A stretch of 14,139 bases of DNA from UBA7672 sp964529555 (GCA_964529555.1 CAZGWV010000086.1:1-14139); one strand, 5' to 3'. Counted from the stretch's first letter, positions 6,533 to 13,769 are shown. The notes: generated by a model not told the origin, from the letters alone. Program-made: numbers and translations.

Positions 6533-8143
6533 TCAGCCGCGCACGTCCTGCAGCAGCATCGCGGCGCCCTTTTCCGCGATCATCAGCGTCGGCGAATTCG
6601 TGTTGCCCGATGTGATGCGTGGCATGACGGACGCATCGATCACGCGCAGGCGATCCACCCCGCGCACGCGCAACCGCTCGTCCACCACAGCCATCGCGTC
6701 CGACGCCGCGCCCATCTTCGCCGTGCCGACCGGATGGAAGATCGTCGTGCCGATATCGCCTGCCGCCTTCTCCAGCTCGCCATCCGATTGCAGGTGATCG
6801 CCGGGCGCATGTTCCTGCGGCGCATACTGCTGCAGGGCCGGCTGACCAACGATGCGCCGCACGAGGCGCAGGGATTCCACCGCCGTCGCGCGGTCGCTTT
6901 CCGCCGCCAGATAGTTCGGCTGGATCAGCGGCGCTGCGGCGGTATCCGGCGAGGCGGCATGCACGCTGCCGCGACTGTCGGGGCGCAGGTTGCAGACGCT
7001 GATGGTGATGGCGGGGAAGGAATACATCGCCTCGCCGAATTTCGGCAGGGCCAGCGGCTGCACATGGAATTGCACGTTGGGCGTTGCGTGCCGCTCATGC
7101 GATTTCGCGAACGCGCCCATCTGCGAGGGCGCCATCGTCATCGGCCCGCGACGGCGCATCGCGTAGTCCAGCGCCATCATGGGCCGGCGCAGCACATTGG
7201 CGTATTGCTCGTTCAGCGTCGGCACGCCGGTGACCTTGTAGATCGGGCGCAGTTGCAGATGGTCCTGCAGGTTCTCGCCCACGCCGGGGCGGTGCTGCAC
7301 GACATCGACGCCCAGCGCCTTCAGCCGCCCCGCATCGCCCACGCCGGAAAGCTCCAGCAGCTTCGGCGTCTGCACCGCGCCGGAGGCCAGCACCACGCAG
7401 CCATCGGCCATCGAGACATGCCGCTCGCCGCCGCCCCTGCGCGACCAGGCGACGCCCTTGGCCTGCCCGTTCTCGATGATGATCCGCTCGGCCAGCGCGC
7501 CGGTCACCACTTTGAGATTCTGCCGGCGCATGACCGGCTTGAGAAATCCCCGCGCCGTGGACCAGCGCGAGCCGCCCTTCTGGTTCACCTGGAAATAGCC
7601 GACGCCGGAATTATCGCCCGTGTTGAAATCGCCCACACGCGGAATGCCGGCACTCTCGGCGGCGTCCGCAAACGCATCCAGCACTTTCCAGCGCATGCGC
7701 GGATGCTCGACGCGCCATTCGCCGCCCTGGCGGTGCAGCGGCCCGCCATCGACATGGTCTTCGTGCTTCAGGAAATGCGGCAGCACATCGTCCCAGCCCC
7801 AGCCGGCGAGTCCGAGCTGGCGCCAGCCGTCATAGTCCGCCGCCTGCCCGCGCATGTAGATCATCGCATTGATCGCCGACCCGCCGCCGAGCACCTTGCC
7901 GCGCGGATAGTTCAACGCGCGCCCGTTCAGCCCCGGCACTTCCTCGGTGCGAAACATCCAGTCGGCGCGCGGATTGCCGATGGCGAACAGATAGCCGACC
8001 GGAATGTGAAACCAGATCCAGTCATCTTTGCCGCCCGCCTCCAGCAGCAGCACGCGATTGCGCGGATCGGCCGACAGCCGGTTCGCCAGAAGGCATCCCG
8101 CCGTCCCCGCGCCCACGATGATGTAGTCGAACCGATCCGTCAT
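6533..8143 (-). CDS. GMC-family FAD oxidoreductase (choline/alcohol dehydrogenase-like)
   Basis: This 536-residue protein has the FAD-binding motif GAGTAG at 11-16 and the acidic ribose ligand LLLEAGG (E35). GMC signature 1 is RGKVLGGGSAIN (81-92), signature 2 lies in the GAVQTPKLLELSGVG region, and the C-terminal substrate domain holds the catalytic His in FHPVGTAKMG (H470) and the partner Asn in SGNTNSP (N514). GMC enzymes oxidise primary alcohols, choline, polyethylene glycol or sugars, passing electrons to a quinone, cytochrome or oxygen. The substrate cannot be fixed here; BetA-like and aliphatic alcohol dehydrogenases share this pattern. No signal peptide is seen. The ATG at 8143 is certain by homology, but it has no recognisable Shine-Dalgarno and a heptad repeat array lies immediately upstream. 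Confidence 0.93.
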   Translation of the reverse strand: MTDRFDYIIVGAGTAGCLLANRLSADPRNRVLLLEAGGKDDWIWFHIPVGYLFAIGNPRADWMFRTEEVPGLNGRALNYPRGKVLGGGSAINAMIYMRGQAADYDGWRQLGLAGWGWDDVLPHFLKHEDHVDGGPLHRQGGEWRVEHPRMRWKVLDAFADAAESAGIPRVGDFNTGDNSGVGYFQVNQKGGSRWSTARGFLKPVMRRQNLKVVTGALAERIIIENGQAKGVAWSRRGGGERHVSMADGCVVLASGAVQTPKLLELSGVGDAGRLKALGVDVVQHRPGVGENLQDHLQLRPIYKVTGVPTLNEQYANVLRRPMMALDYAMRRRGPMTMAPSQMGAFAKSHERHATPNVQFHVQPLALPKFGEAMYSFPAITISVCNLRPDSRGSVHAASPDTAAAPLIQPNYLAAESDRATAVESLRLVRRIVGQPALQQYAPQEHAPGDHLQSDGELEKAAGDIGTTIFHPVGTAKMGAASDAMAVVDERLRVRGVDRLRVIDASVMPRITSGNTNSPTLMIAEKGAAMLLQDVRG

Positions 8144-8160
8144 GGCTGGCTGGATAGGTG

Positions 8161-8292
8161 GGGAATGGGGCGGAGGGAATAGGGAATGGGGAATAGGGAG
8201 TGAGTCTTGAGACGGCCAGCCTTCCTTTCTACTCCCTACTCCCTACTCCCTACTCCCTACTCCCTACTCCCTACTCCCCAATCCCTATTCCC
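8161..8292. repeat. Two-armed heptanucleotide repeat array with G4 potential
   Basis: Six G-rich heptads (GGGAATG, GGGCGGA, GGGAATA, GGGAATG, GGGAATA, GGGAGTG) run 8161-8202. After a 27-nt spacer come seven exact TACTCCC units (8230-8278) and two degenerate ones (CAATCCC, TATTCCC; to 8292). The arms are roughly inverted complements (GGGAATA/TATTCCC), so a large imperfect cruciform is possible. Each strand also carries at least four G-tracts with 3-4 nt loops. The array fills the divergent region between the GMC and serine hydrolase starts. It resembles the short tandemly repeated repetitive (STRR) heptads of cyanobacteria. Confidence 0.9.
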
Positions 8293-8340
8293 AATCCGCA
8301 CGCAGCCTGCCATCGTCCCGAAAACACCTGGGAGGACTGA

Positions 8341-9648
8341 ATGGCCCTGCGCTCCATGCTGTTGGCGACGCTTGCCGCAACCGCGCTTTCCGGTTGCGTG
8401 ATCGCCACGAACGAGACGACGCGGCTGGCGCCGCTCTCCCACGGCCCGATCCACAACGACGCGCCGCACGGCATCTCGCAGTCGCGGCTCGCCGTGCTCG
8501 ACGCCACGATGAAGCAGTACGTCGCCGACGGAAAGCTCGCGGGCGCGGTGGTGATGATCCATCAGGATGGCCGCGAAGTTTTCTCCGAGGCTTACGGCTG
8601 GCGCGACCGCGAGGCGGGCGACCGGATGGAGGAAGACGACATCTTCCGCATCGCCTCGCAGACCAAGGCGCTCACCAGCGTCGCCATTATGATGCTGATG
8701 GAAGAAGGCAAGCTGGTGCTCGACGATCCGCTGTCGAAATTCCTGCCGGAATGGGCGAAGACCACTGTCGCCGTGGCGAAGGAAGGCGGCGGCTACGATG
8801 TCGTTCCCGCCAGGCGCGCGATCACCATCCGCGATCTCCTCAGCCACAGCGCCGGCATCTCCTATGGCTCGGGGCCCGGCGAGAAGGCGTGGCGCGATGC
8901 GGGCATCTTCGGCTGGTATTTCGCCGACAAGACCGAGACCGTCGCCGATGTGGTGAAGCGCATGCCCGCCCTGCCGATGGCGGCCCAGCCGGGCGAGGCG
9001 TGGGTCTATGGCTACAACACAGACATTCTCGGCGTCGTGGTGGAGACGCTGTCGGGCCAGTCGCTCGACGTGTTCTTCAAGGAACGCCTGACCGATCCGC
9101 TCGGGATGACGGACACCAGCTTCTGCCTGCCGCCGGAAAAATCGTCTCGCCTTGCCGTGGTCTATTCAGCGAACAATGGAAAGTCCGAACGCGCCGCCGC
9201 GCCCGGCCAGTGGATCGGCTCGGGCCATATCGGTCAGGGCCACTACGAGAACGGCCCGTGCAAGTCCTTTGCGGGCGGCGCCGGCCTGCTCTCCACCGCG
9301 CACGATTATTCGCGCTTCCTCGAAATGCTGCGCCAGGGCGGCACGCTGGACGGCAAGCGCTATCTCTCGCGCAAGAGCGTGGAGCAGATGAGCCAGAACG
9401 CGATGGCGACGGCGACCTACCAGCCCGGCCAAAGCTTCGGCCTCGGCTTCCGCATCACGGAAGAGCCCGGCAAGATGGGCAATCTCGGCTCTGTCGGCGA
9501 CTACGGCTGGGGCGGCGCCTACCACTCGACCTACTGGATCGACCCCGCCGAGGGCCTCACCGTCACCTTTATGACGCAACTCATTCCCGCTGGCGGCCTC
9601 GACACGCAGACCAAGCTGCGCGCGCTGATCTATTCGGCGCTTGAATAG
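8341..9648 (+). CDS. Lipoprotein serine hydrolase, beta-lactamase/EstB fold
   Basis: This 435-residue protein has a lipoprotein signal (lipobox LSGC, Cys19) and a beta-lactamase class C/family VIII esterase domain from about 45. The S-x-x-K nucleophile motif is SQTK (S106, K109). HSAGISYG (169-176) follows in the expected place, the second-motif Tyr is in WVYGYNTDILG (Y223), and a C-terminal WGGAYHSTYW replaces the KTG box, as in EstB-like esterases. Relatives hydrolyse esters or act on D-amino-acid peptides; true beta-lactamase activity is less likely. It should sit in the periplasm, membrane-anchored. GGGAGG lies 5-10 nt before the ATG. It is the only plus-strand gene here and converges on the secreted-protein gene across gap 2. 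Confidence 0.93.
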   Translation: MALRSMLLATLAATALSGCVIATNETTRLAPLSHGPIHNDAPHGISQSRLAVLDATMKQYVADGKLAGAVVMIHQDGREVFSEAYGWRDREAGDRMEEDDIFRIASQTKALTSVAIMMLMEEGKLVLDDPLSKFLPEWAKTTVAVAKEGGGYDVVPARRAITIRDLLSHSAGISYGSGPGEKAWRDAGIFGWYFADKTETVADVVKRMPALPMAAQPGEAWVYGYNTDILGVVVETLSGQSLDVFFKERLTDPLGMTDTSFCLPPEKSSRLAVVYSANNGKSERAAAPGQWIGSGHIGQGHYENGPCKSFAGGAGLLSTAHDYSRFLEMLRQGGTLDGKRYLSRKSVEQMSQNAMATATYQPGQSFGLGFRITEEPGKMGNLGSVGDYGWGGAYHSTYWIDPAEGLTVTFMTQLIPAGGLDTQTKLRALIYSALE

Positions 9649-9663
9649 GGGCGCTCCACGCGA

Positions 9664-9677
9664 GGCAGTAGGCAGTA
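9664..9677. repeat. Two GGCAGTA heptads running into gap 2
   Basis: GGCAGTA occurs twice in tandem (9664-9670, 9671-9677) and the sequence then stops at the N run. The unit is one base from the GGGAGTA heptad (complement of TACTCCC) of the array at 8161-8292. The gap probably opens inside a longer heptad array that the assembler could not resolve. Confidence 0.7.
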
Positions 9678-9777
9678 NNNNNNNNNNNNNNNNNNNNNNN
9701 NNNNNNNNNNNNNNNNNNNNNNNNNNNNNNNNNNNNNNNNNNNNNNNNNNNNNNNNNNNNNNNNNNNNNNNNNNNNN
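9678..9777. other. Assembly gap (100 N)
   Basis: Exactly 100 N, a scaffold gap of unknown size. It removes the 3' end of the secreted-protein gene at 9778-9998 and whatever separates it from the convergent serine hydrolase. Confidence 0.98.
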
Positions 9778-9998
9778 TCCACGCCGGCCCTGAGCCAGGC
9801 GCTGAGGCTTGCCGCAACAAGCGCATCCGGCGTGCCGCCCGTGCGCGTCACCGCCTCGACCTGCGCCATCCGCAAGGCGGCGCACTTCAGCGCGGTTGCA
9901 GGCGCGACGTCGTCTTCGATGGTGACCGTTGGCGCGGGCTGCGCCACGGCGGCGCCGCAGCCGATTGCGGCGGCAAGGACGAGAGAAACAAGGCGCAT
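9778..9998 (-). CDS. Secreted hypothetical protein, 3' end lost in gap 2
   Basis: 73 residues are visible. An N-terminal signal peptide (MRLVSLVLAAAIGCGAAVAQ) has an AVA-Q cleavage site at 19/20; a lipoprotein reading at IGC14 is possible but the box is poor. The mature part begins QPAPTVTIEDDVAPATALKC and continues as an Ala-rich, probably helical segment with one more Cys. I do not recognise a family. GGAGGG lies 7 nt before the ATG at 9998. The gene is 65 bp downstream of the alpha/beta hydrolase on the same strand and is probably the last gene of that operon. The frame runs open into the N run, so the total length is unknown. Confidence 0.75.
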
Positions 9999-10063
9999 GG
10001 AGCCCTCCATTCCTGCAACGCTAGCCGCGCTCTGCGGCGGCAGGAAGGCGGCCAGCCCCGTGA

Positions 10064-10972
10064 TTAAGGCGAACCTGCGCAGCCCTTGGCCCAATCGATG
10101 ACCGTCGCGGAGAGTTCCCTCCGCGACCACGAGAAGGAATGATCGCCCGAGAGTTCGACGCCCGACACCTTCACGCCCGGCGTCGCCTTGTAGGCTGCGG
10201 CGATAGCCATCGCCGTCGCGGGCGGCGTGACGGTATCCTTGTCGCCGAAGACGACCAGCACCGACTTGCCCGCCATCTGCGGCGCCAGCAGCTTCAGATC
10301 GTACGCGGCGCGATTGGCGAGCACGTCCGCGACGAACGCCTTGCCGTCCACATCGAGCATGTCCATTTCGCCAACGGACGCGGCAAAGCCTGCGGCAGCG
10401 GCGGCATCCGCCTCGACCATCGGCGCCATGCCGCCGAAATCGCCCGGCGCGATGGCGGCTACACATGCGATCGCGGGATCGCGCGAGGCCCCCTGAAGCG
10501 AGGCGAAGCCGCCGAGGGAGTGACCGACGAGCAGGATGCGCGATGGGTCGGTACGCAAGGATGCCGCGTTGGCGCGCAGATAGGCCGTGGCGCCAGCGAC
10601 ATCGTCGATAACATGGGCAAGCGAGAAGTCGCCCTTGCTGCCCCACGCGCCACGATAGTGGAAGAACAGCACGTTGAAGCCCTCGCGCCGCAAATCCTGC
10701 GCGATATCGAGATTGCGCTCATTGCCCGGCAGACCGTGCAGCAGCACGACGGCCGGGTGCGGCCCCGGCCCGTCGGCGACATAGACAATGCCGTTGACGC
10801 GATCGCCCGCAATCTCGAACGACGTTTCCACCAGCGCCGGCGGAAAGGCTTCGTCGAACGCCCGCGCTCCCGCAGCAGCCGCGGCCGGCGCCTCCGCAAC
10901 CGGCGCTGCGGCTGGCGAACATGCCGGCAGGAGAAGCGCGGCCGCTGCCGCAGAGATCAACAACGACCGCAT
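10064..10972 (-). CDS. Alpha/beta-hydrolase lipoprotein (dienelactone hydrolase/peptidase-like)
   Basis: This 302-residue protein has a lipobox LPAC (Cys18) followed by an Ala/Pro-rich linker (about 20-37). The hydrolase domain starts near 50. The oxyanion motif HGLPGN is at 79-84, the nucleophile elbow is GHSLGG (S152), the acid is in FGDKDTVTP (D246) and the general base in GDHSF (H278), so the triad is complete. It resembles exported serine esterases and S9-like peptidases; the substrate is unknown. ATG (10972) was preferred to the adjacent in-frame GTG (10975) because it gives normal 6-nt spacing from AGGAGG. It starts 22 bp after the alkaline phosphatase stop and is probably co-transcribed with it. 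Confidence 0.92.
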   Translation of the reverse strand: MRSLLISAAAAALLLPACSPAAAPVAEAPAAAAAGARAFDEAFPPALVETSFEIAGDRVNGIVYVADGPGPHPAVVLLHGLPGNERNLDIAQDLRREGFNVLFFHYRGAWGSKGDFSLAHVIDDVAGATAYLRANAASLRTDPSRILLVGHSLGGFASLQGASRDPAIACVAAIAPGDFGGMAPMVEADAAAAAGFAASVGEMDMLDVDGKAFVADVLANRAAYDLKLLAPQMAGKSVLVVFGDKDTVTPPATAMAIAAAYKATPGVKVSGVELSGDHSFSWSRRELSATVIDWAKGCAGSP

Positions 10973-10994
10973 CACCTGCCTCCTGCCCCGCGCC

Positions 10995-12521
10995 CTACTT
11001 CGTCACACCAAGGCTGCGCGCCATGACGTGGAAGATCTCGTTCTGCTCCATCGCGCCCGAGAACAGGTGCGCGCCCGGCCCGCTGGCGAAGATCGCAACA
11101 TCTTCCCCGCCATGCGTCTCCGACCCCAGCGGGATCAGCGATTGCTGCTGGAAGCCCAGCGCGGTGGTGTCGACATTGGTGAGGTCGGCGCGCTCGCACA
11201 GCCATTTGCCGTCAGCCTGCGCCTTGCAGATCGAGCCCGGACCGTTGGCGAAGCTGAGCGTGGTGAACGGCTTGCCGTCGCGCGCCAGCACCAGCTTGTC
11301 GTTCTCGCGCACCAGGCCGAGAATCGGGTTCCCGCGTTGCGGATAGCCCTGCATGGTCAGCGTGTGGGAATGGTCCGCCGTGACGATGATCAGCGTTTCT
11401 TCCGAACTGGTCATCGCAACCGCCGCCGCAATCGCCTCGTCCAGCGCCGCCGCATCGCCGAGCGCGCGTTGCGCATCGCCCGCGTGCAGGCCGTGATCGA
11501 CGCGGCCGCCTTCCACCATCAGCACATAGCCGTTCGGATTGCGCGACAGGCGCGTGATCGCCGCCGTGGTCATCTCCGCGATGGAAGGCTCGCCCGCATC
11601 CGTCTTGGTGCGGTCGAGATCGTACTGCATGTGGCCCGGCTCGAAGAGACCGAATACCTGGCCATCGCCATTCCAGTCGAACGCCTTGAAACCCGCCGCG
11701 TTGGTGATCAGCGTGCGGTTCGGCGCCTGCGCCGCCCATTCGTTGGCGAGATTGCGCCCGTCCGCGCGGCGTCCCTTGCGGTCGGCGTATTCCGGGTCGG
11801 TCTCCGTGTTCGGCATGAAATTGCCGCGCCCGCCGCCGAGGATCACCTCGAACCCGTCGCCATGCGTCGCCGTCCAGTCGATCAGCTGCGCTGCAATATC
11901 CTTGCATCCGGCAGCCTTGCCTTCGGCGGAGACGGACGTGTCGTTCTCCCAATCGCGCTCGACGACTTCGGCATAGGTGGACGAAGGCGTTGCGTGCGTG
12001 ATGGTCGCGGTCGAGATCACGCCGGTTGCAAGGCCCGCAGCTTCGGCCATCTCCCACAGCGAAGTGGTGCCGGCGGTTCTTGCGCTCGTGCAGTCCTTGA
12101 GATTGGCCGCCTGCGTCACGCCGATCGAGCCGTTGTAGGATTTGACGCCCGTGGTCATCGCAACGGCGGTCGGCGCCGAGTCGGCCACCTGGGCGTCGTG
12201 CGTGTAGGTTTTCGAGAACGCCGAATAGGGCAGTTTCTCCATGGCGAGTTGGTAGCTCTCGCCATCGAGGCCCTTGGACTGTCCGGCATAGATGCGCGCC
12301 GCCGTGATGGTGGGGATGCCCATGCCGTCGCCGACGAACAGGATCACATTCTTCGCGCGCTGCTCGCCGCGTGCAGCGATCCTCGACTGGACCGCGGCGG
12401 CGGCCTTCACGTAATAGCTGTCCCCGGCCTGCGCGGCCTCGACCGTGGCGCGCTGGGGCGGACTGGTGACGCAGGCCGAAATCGCCAGAGCCGCGGCCGA
12501 AACCGCAAGAATCATCCGCAT
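10995..12521 (-). CDS. Alkaline phosphatase, PhoA family, lipoprotein
   Basis: This 508-residue protein releases phosphate from monoesters outside the cytoplasm. A lipoprotein signal ends at ISAC (Cys17). Metal and catalytic motifs appear in family order: VGDGMG (D65), the nucleophile in ADSAPTA (S115), VEGGRVDHG (E337, D342, H343), TADHSHT (D383, H384) and ETHGGED (H470). All zinc/magnesium ligands expected for the family are present. The insert after HGLHAGD and the Cys pair C432/C442 may be structural. The start at 12521 has GGGAG 7 nt upstream; the track-length start at 12539 would include the ribosome binding site. It is the first gene of an exported-hydrolase operon. A weak Pho-box-like site and a small palindrome lie upstream. 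Confidence 0.96.
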   Translation of the reverse strand: MRMILAVSAAALAISACVTSPPQRATVEAAQAGDSYYVKAAAAVQSRIAARGEQRAKNVILFVGDGMGIPTITAARIYAGQSKGLDGESYQLAMEKLPYSAFSKTYTHDAQVADSAPTAVAMTTGVKSYNGSIGVTQAANLKDCTSARTAGTTSLWEMAEAAGLATGVISTATITHATPSSTYAEVVERDWENDTSVSAEGKAAGCKDIAAQLIDWTATHGDGFEVILGGGRGNFMPNTETDPEYADRKGRRADGRNLANEWAAQAPNRTLITNAAGFKAFDWNGDGQVFGLFEPGHMQYDLDRTKTDAGEPSIAEMTTAAITRLSRNPNGYVLMVEGGRVDHGLHAGDAQRALGDAAALDEAIAAAVAMTSSEETLIIVTADHSHTLTMQGYPQRGNPILGLVRENDKLVLARDGKPFTTLSFANGPGSICKAQADGKWLCERADLTNVDTTALGFQQQSLIPLGSETHGGEDVAIFASGPGAHLFSGAMEQNEIFHVMARSLGVTK

Positions 12522-12534
12522 CGCAAATCTCCCA

Positions 12535-12550
12535 CGCAAATCCGTTTGCG
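12535..12550 (-). promoter_or_regulatory. Palindrome in alkaline phosphatase leader
   Basis: CGCAAA (12535-12540) and TTTGCG (12545-12550) form a perfect inverted repeat with a 4-nt spacer, 14 bp from the phosphatase start codon. CGCAAATC occurs again at 12522-12529, so the half-site is present three times. It could be an operator or a short mRNA hairpin; the sequence does not decide. Confidence 0.4.
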
Positions 12551-12559
12551 CGGGAAGCT

Positions 12560-12577
12560 AGTCCAGCGATGCGACAG
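12560..12577 (-). promoter_or_regulatory. Candidate degenerate Pho box
   Basis: On the minus strand CTGTCGC-ATCG-CTGGACT matches 9 of 14 defined positions of the PhoB repeat CTGTCAT-N4-CTGTCAT with exact 4-nt spacing. It lies about 39 bp before the alkaline phosphatase start. The match is weak in the second half and is proposed mainly because the target gene fits. Confidence 0.25.
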
Positions 12578-12603
12578 TTCCGAGTCTCTTTTTATGCCGC
12601 GAC

Positions 12604-12637
12604 GTCAGGCCGCGCGGACCGGCATCCTGACCGGCGC
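12604..12637. repeat. Flanking repeat copy 1 (palindromic)
   Basis: Bases 12605-12637 match 12981-13013 at 30 of 33 positions, and the preceding G is shared. The segment contains GTCAGG (12604-12609) and CCTGAC (12626-12631) as inverted arms. It resembles the last ten codons and stop of the MipZ-like gene, but no other part of that gene is present here. Confidence 0.8.
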
Positions 12638-12694
12638 ACAATGCCGGCTTGCGCCCAGCTTGGCCGGCCGCCGCTCACATGATAGTTTTTGCGT

Positions 12695-12922
12695 ATGACC
12701 GACCATCCGCGCATCCACGCCGATCCTGCTGCCCTCGCAGGCAAGCCCGTGATCAAGGGCACGCGACTTTCGGTCGAGTTCGTGATCGGACTTCTGGCCG
12801 AAGGCTGGAGCGCCGCCGATATCGAGCGCGAATATCCCGGCGTCGCGGCGGAGGATGTCACCGCCTGCCTCGCCTATGCGCGCGACGCGCTGGGGGCCGA
12901 GCGCGTCTTCGCGCTCACCTGA
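12695..12922 (+). CDS. DUF433 antitoxin-like protein
   Basis: This 75-residue protein begins MTDHPRIHADPAALAGKPVIKGTRLSVEF, the DUF433 signature, then has WSAADIEREYPGVAAEDVTACLAYARDAL, a helix-turn-helix-like half. DUF433 proteins are commonly paired with DUF5615 PIN-like nucleases as putative antitoxin and toxin, and the next frame begins as such a toxin. The ATG at 12695 has no Shine-Dalgarno. A GATAGT hexamer 8 bp upstream could be a -10 box for a near-leaderless transcript. The stop overlaps the next ATG (TGATG). The whole pair is bracketed by the 33-bp repeats, which suggests acquisition as a unit. Confidence 0.88.
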   Translation: MTDHPRIHADPAALAGKPVIKGTRLSVEFVIGLLAEGWSAADIEREYPGVAAEDVTACLAYARDALGAERVFALT

Positions 12923-12980
12923 TGCGGTTCCTCGCGGACGAAAACATGCCGCGCGCCTGCGTTGAGGCGCCACGAAATGG
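12922..12980 (+). pseudogene. Truncated DUF5615 PIN-like toxin remnant
   Basis: The ATG overlaps the DUF433 stop by one base, the usual coupling in these pairs. The first residues MRFLADENMPRACVEA match the N-terminus of DUF5615 PIN-like proteins, including the acidic ADEN motif. Homology stops around 12968. By 12980 the frame has entered the 3' end of the opposite-strand MipZ-like gene, terminating at 13050 after 42 codons of which only about 16 look native. The remaining acidic active-site residues (late T-x-D-x-D-F region) are absent, so no nuclease activity is expected. The break sits at the edge of repeat copy 2. Confidence 0.75.
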
Positions 12981-13013
12981 TCAGGCCGCGCGGGCCAGCA
13001 TCCTGACCGGGGC
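12980..13013. repeat. Flanking repeat copy 2 (3' end of MipZ-like gene)
   Basis: Copy 2 of the 33-bp repeat at 12605-12637. It contains GGTCAGG (12979-12985) and CCTGACC (13002-13008) as perfect inverted arms, and it encodes the last ten residues and stop of the minus-strand MipZ-like gene. It marks the exact end of the truncated toxin. Confidence 0.8.
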
Positions 13014-13769
13014 CCGGTCGATCATCGTCAGCAGCGCGCGGACTTCCTGACGGCCTGAAAGCTCGCTCATCGACAATTTGCCATCCGACGGCGCGTCGAA
13101 CACGGTGCGGCCTTCCAGCGCGATGGCGCGATGCACAACGCGGTCGCGCAGGCTCCAGACAGACTCGAACCCCGCCTCGCGGGCCAGCACGGCCACGCGA
13201 TCGTTGATCGTGTTGCCGATCTTGGACGGCAGGGCGGACACGCGGTTCATCACCACCTGCCAGCGCTGTTCCGGCAGGCCGGCGCGCTTGCGGTCGAAAC
13301 GCACGGTGTCGATCATCTCGCGATAATTGATCTTCGGCGCGGCGGCCGATCCCAGCGGGGCAAACAACCCGTGCATGTCCGCCGGGCTTTCGTTCATCGG
13401 CGTCAGGATCACGTCGGCCAGAAGGTGGGCCTCGTAAACGTCGGCAAGGTTGCCCGACGAGGTGTCGATGATCAGCAGGTCATAGCCGTCCATGCGCGCC
13501 ATGCGGACCAGCGGGTCCAGCCGGCCCGAATGGCGCGGGCGGGCGTTGGCGCGGACGTCCTCGTCCATGTCCATCAGCATCACATGGTCGGGGCTTTCCA
13601 GGCGCGAGGCCCGGCGGAGTGTCACAAAACTGGACAGGTTGCGGGTGTTCCGGTCGAGGTCGAGGCAGGCGACCCGCAGGCCGTCTTTCACCGCCGCCAC
13701 GCCCAGAAGGGCCGCAACCGTGGTCTTTCCCGTTCCGCCCTTGAAGCCGCCGACTGTAACGACCTGCAT
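12981..13769 (-). CDS. MipZ/ParA-like P-loop ATPase
   Basis: This 262-residue protein has the deviant Walker A KGGTGKTT (signature Lys K10, K15), an A' motif CLDLDRN and Walker B LLIIDTSSG. Its C-terminal third (VVMNRVSALPSK, LAREAGFESVWSLRDRVVHRAI, ELSGRQEVRALL) follows the pattern of the cell-division regulator MipZ (NRL, GLRDRVIYRE, ARQELRALM in Caulobacter). MipZ dimers form gradients from the poles and inhibit FtsZ. This copy lacks the MipZ EKGGAGKST wording and is diverged, so it may be a paralogue with another cargo. The start at 13769 has GGAGG 5 nt upstream. It is divergent from chvI. No parB-like gene or parS site is visible. Confidence 0.85.
   Translation of the reverse strand: MQVVTVGGFKGGTGKTTVAALLGVAAVKDGLRVACLDLDRNTRNLSSFVTLRRASRLESPDHVMLMDMDEDVRANARPRHSGRLDPLVRMARMDGYDLLIIDTSSGNLADVYEAHLLADVILTPMNESPADMHGLFAPLGSAAAPKINYREMIDTVRFDRKRAGLPEQRWQVVMNRVSALPSKIGNTINDRVAVLAREAGFESVWSLRDRVVHRAIALEGRTVFDAPSDGKLSMSELSGRQEVRALLTMIDRAPVRMLARAA

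Noticed and set aside
6734..8182. 482-codon plus-strand open frame opposite the GMC oxidoreductase
   Set aside because: Shadow frame with His/Arg/Ala bias and no motif; the opposite strand has all GMC motifs.
8230..8292. Possible CRISPR array in the tandem repeats
   Set aside because: Units are 7 bp with no spacers; no cas genes are nearby.
10788..12698. 636-codon plus-strand open frame opposite the alkaline phosphatase
   Set aside because: Antisense shadow of a clear PhoA gene. The translation is Arg/Ala/Gly-rich, lacks any domain and has no ribosome binding site; long antisense frames are expected at this GC.
12605..12973. 122-codon minus-strand open frame ending in a MipZ-like C-terminus
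   Set aside because: The only familiar part is the last ten codons, which are the duplicated repeat; the rest is antisense to DUF433 and has no start signal.
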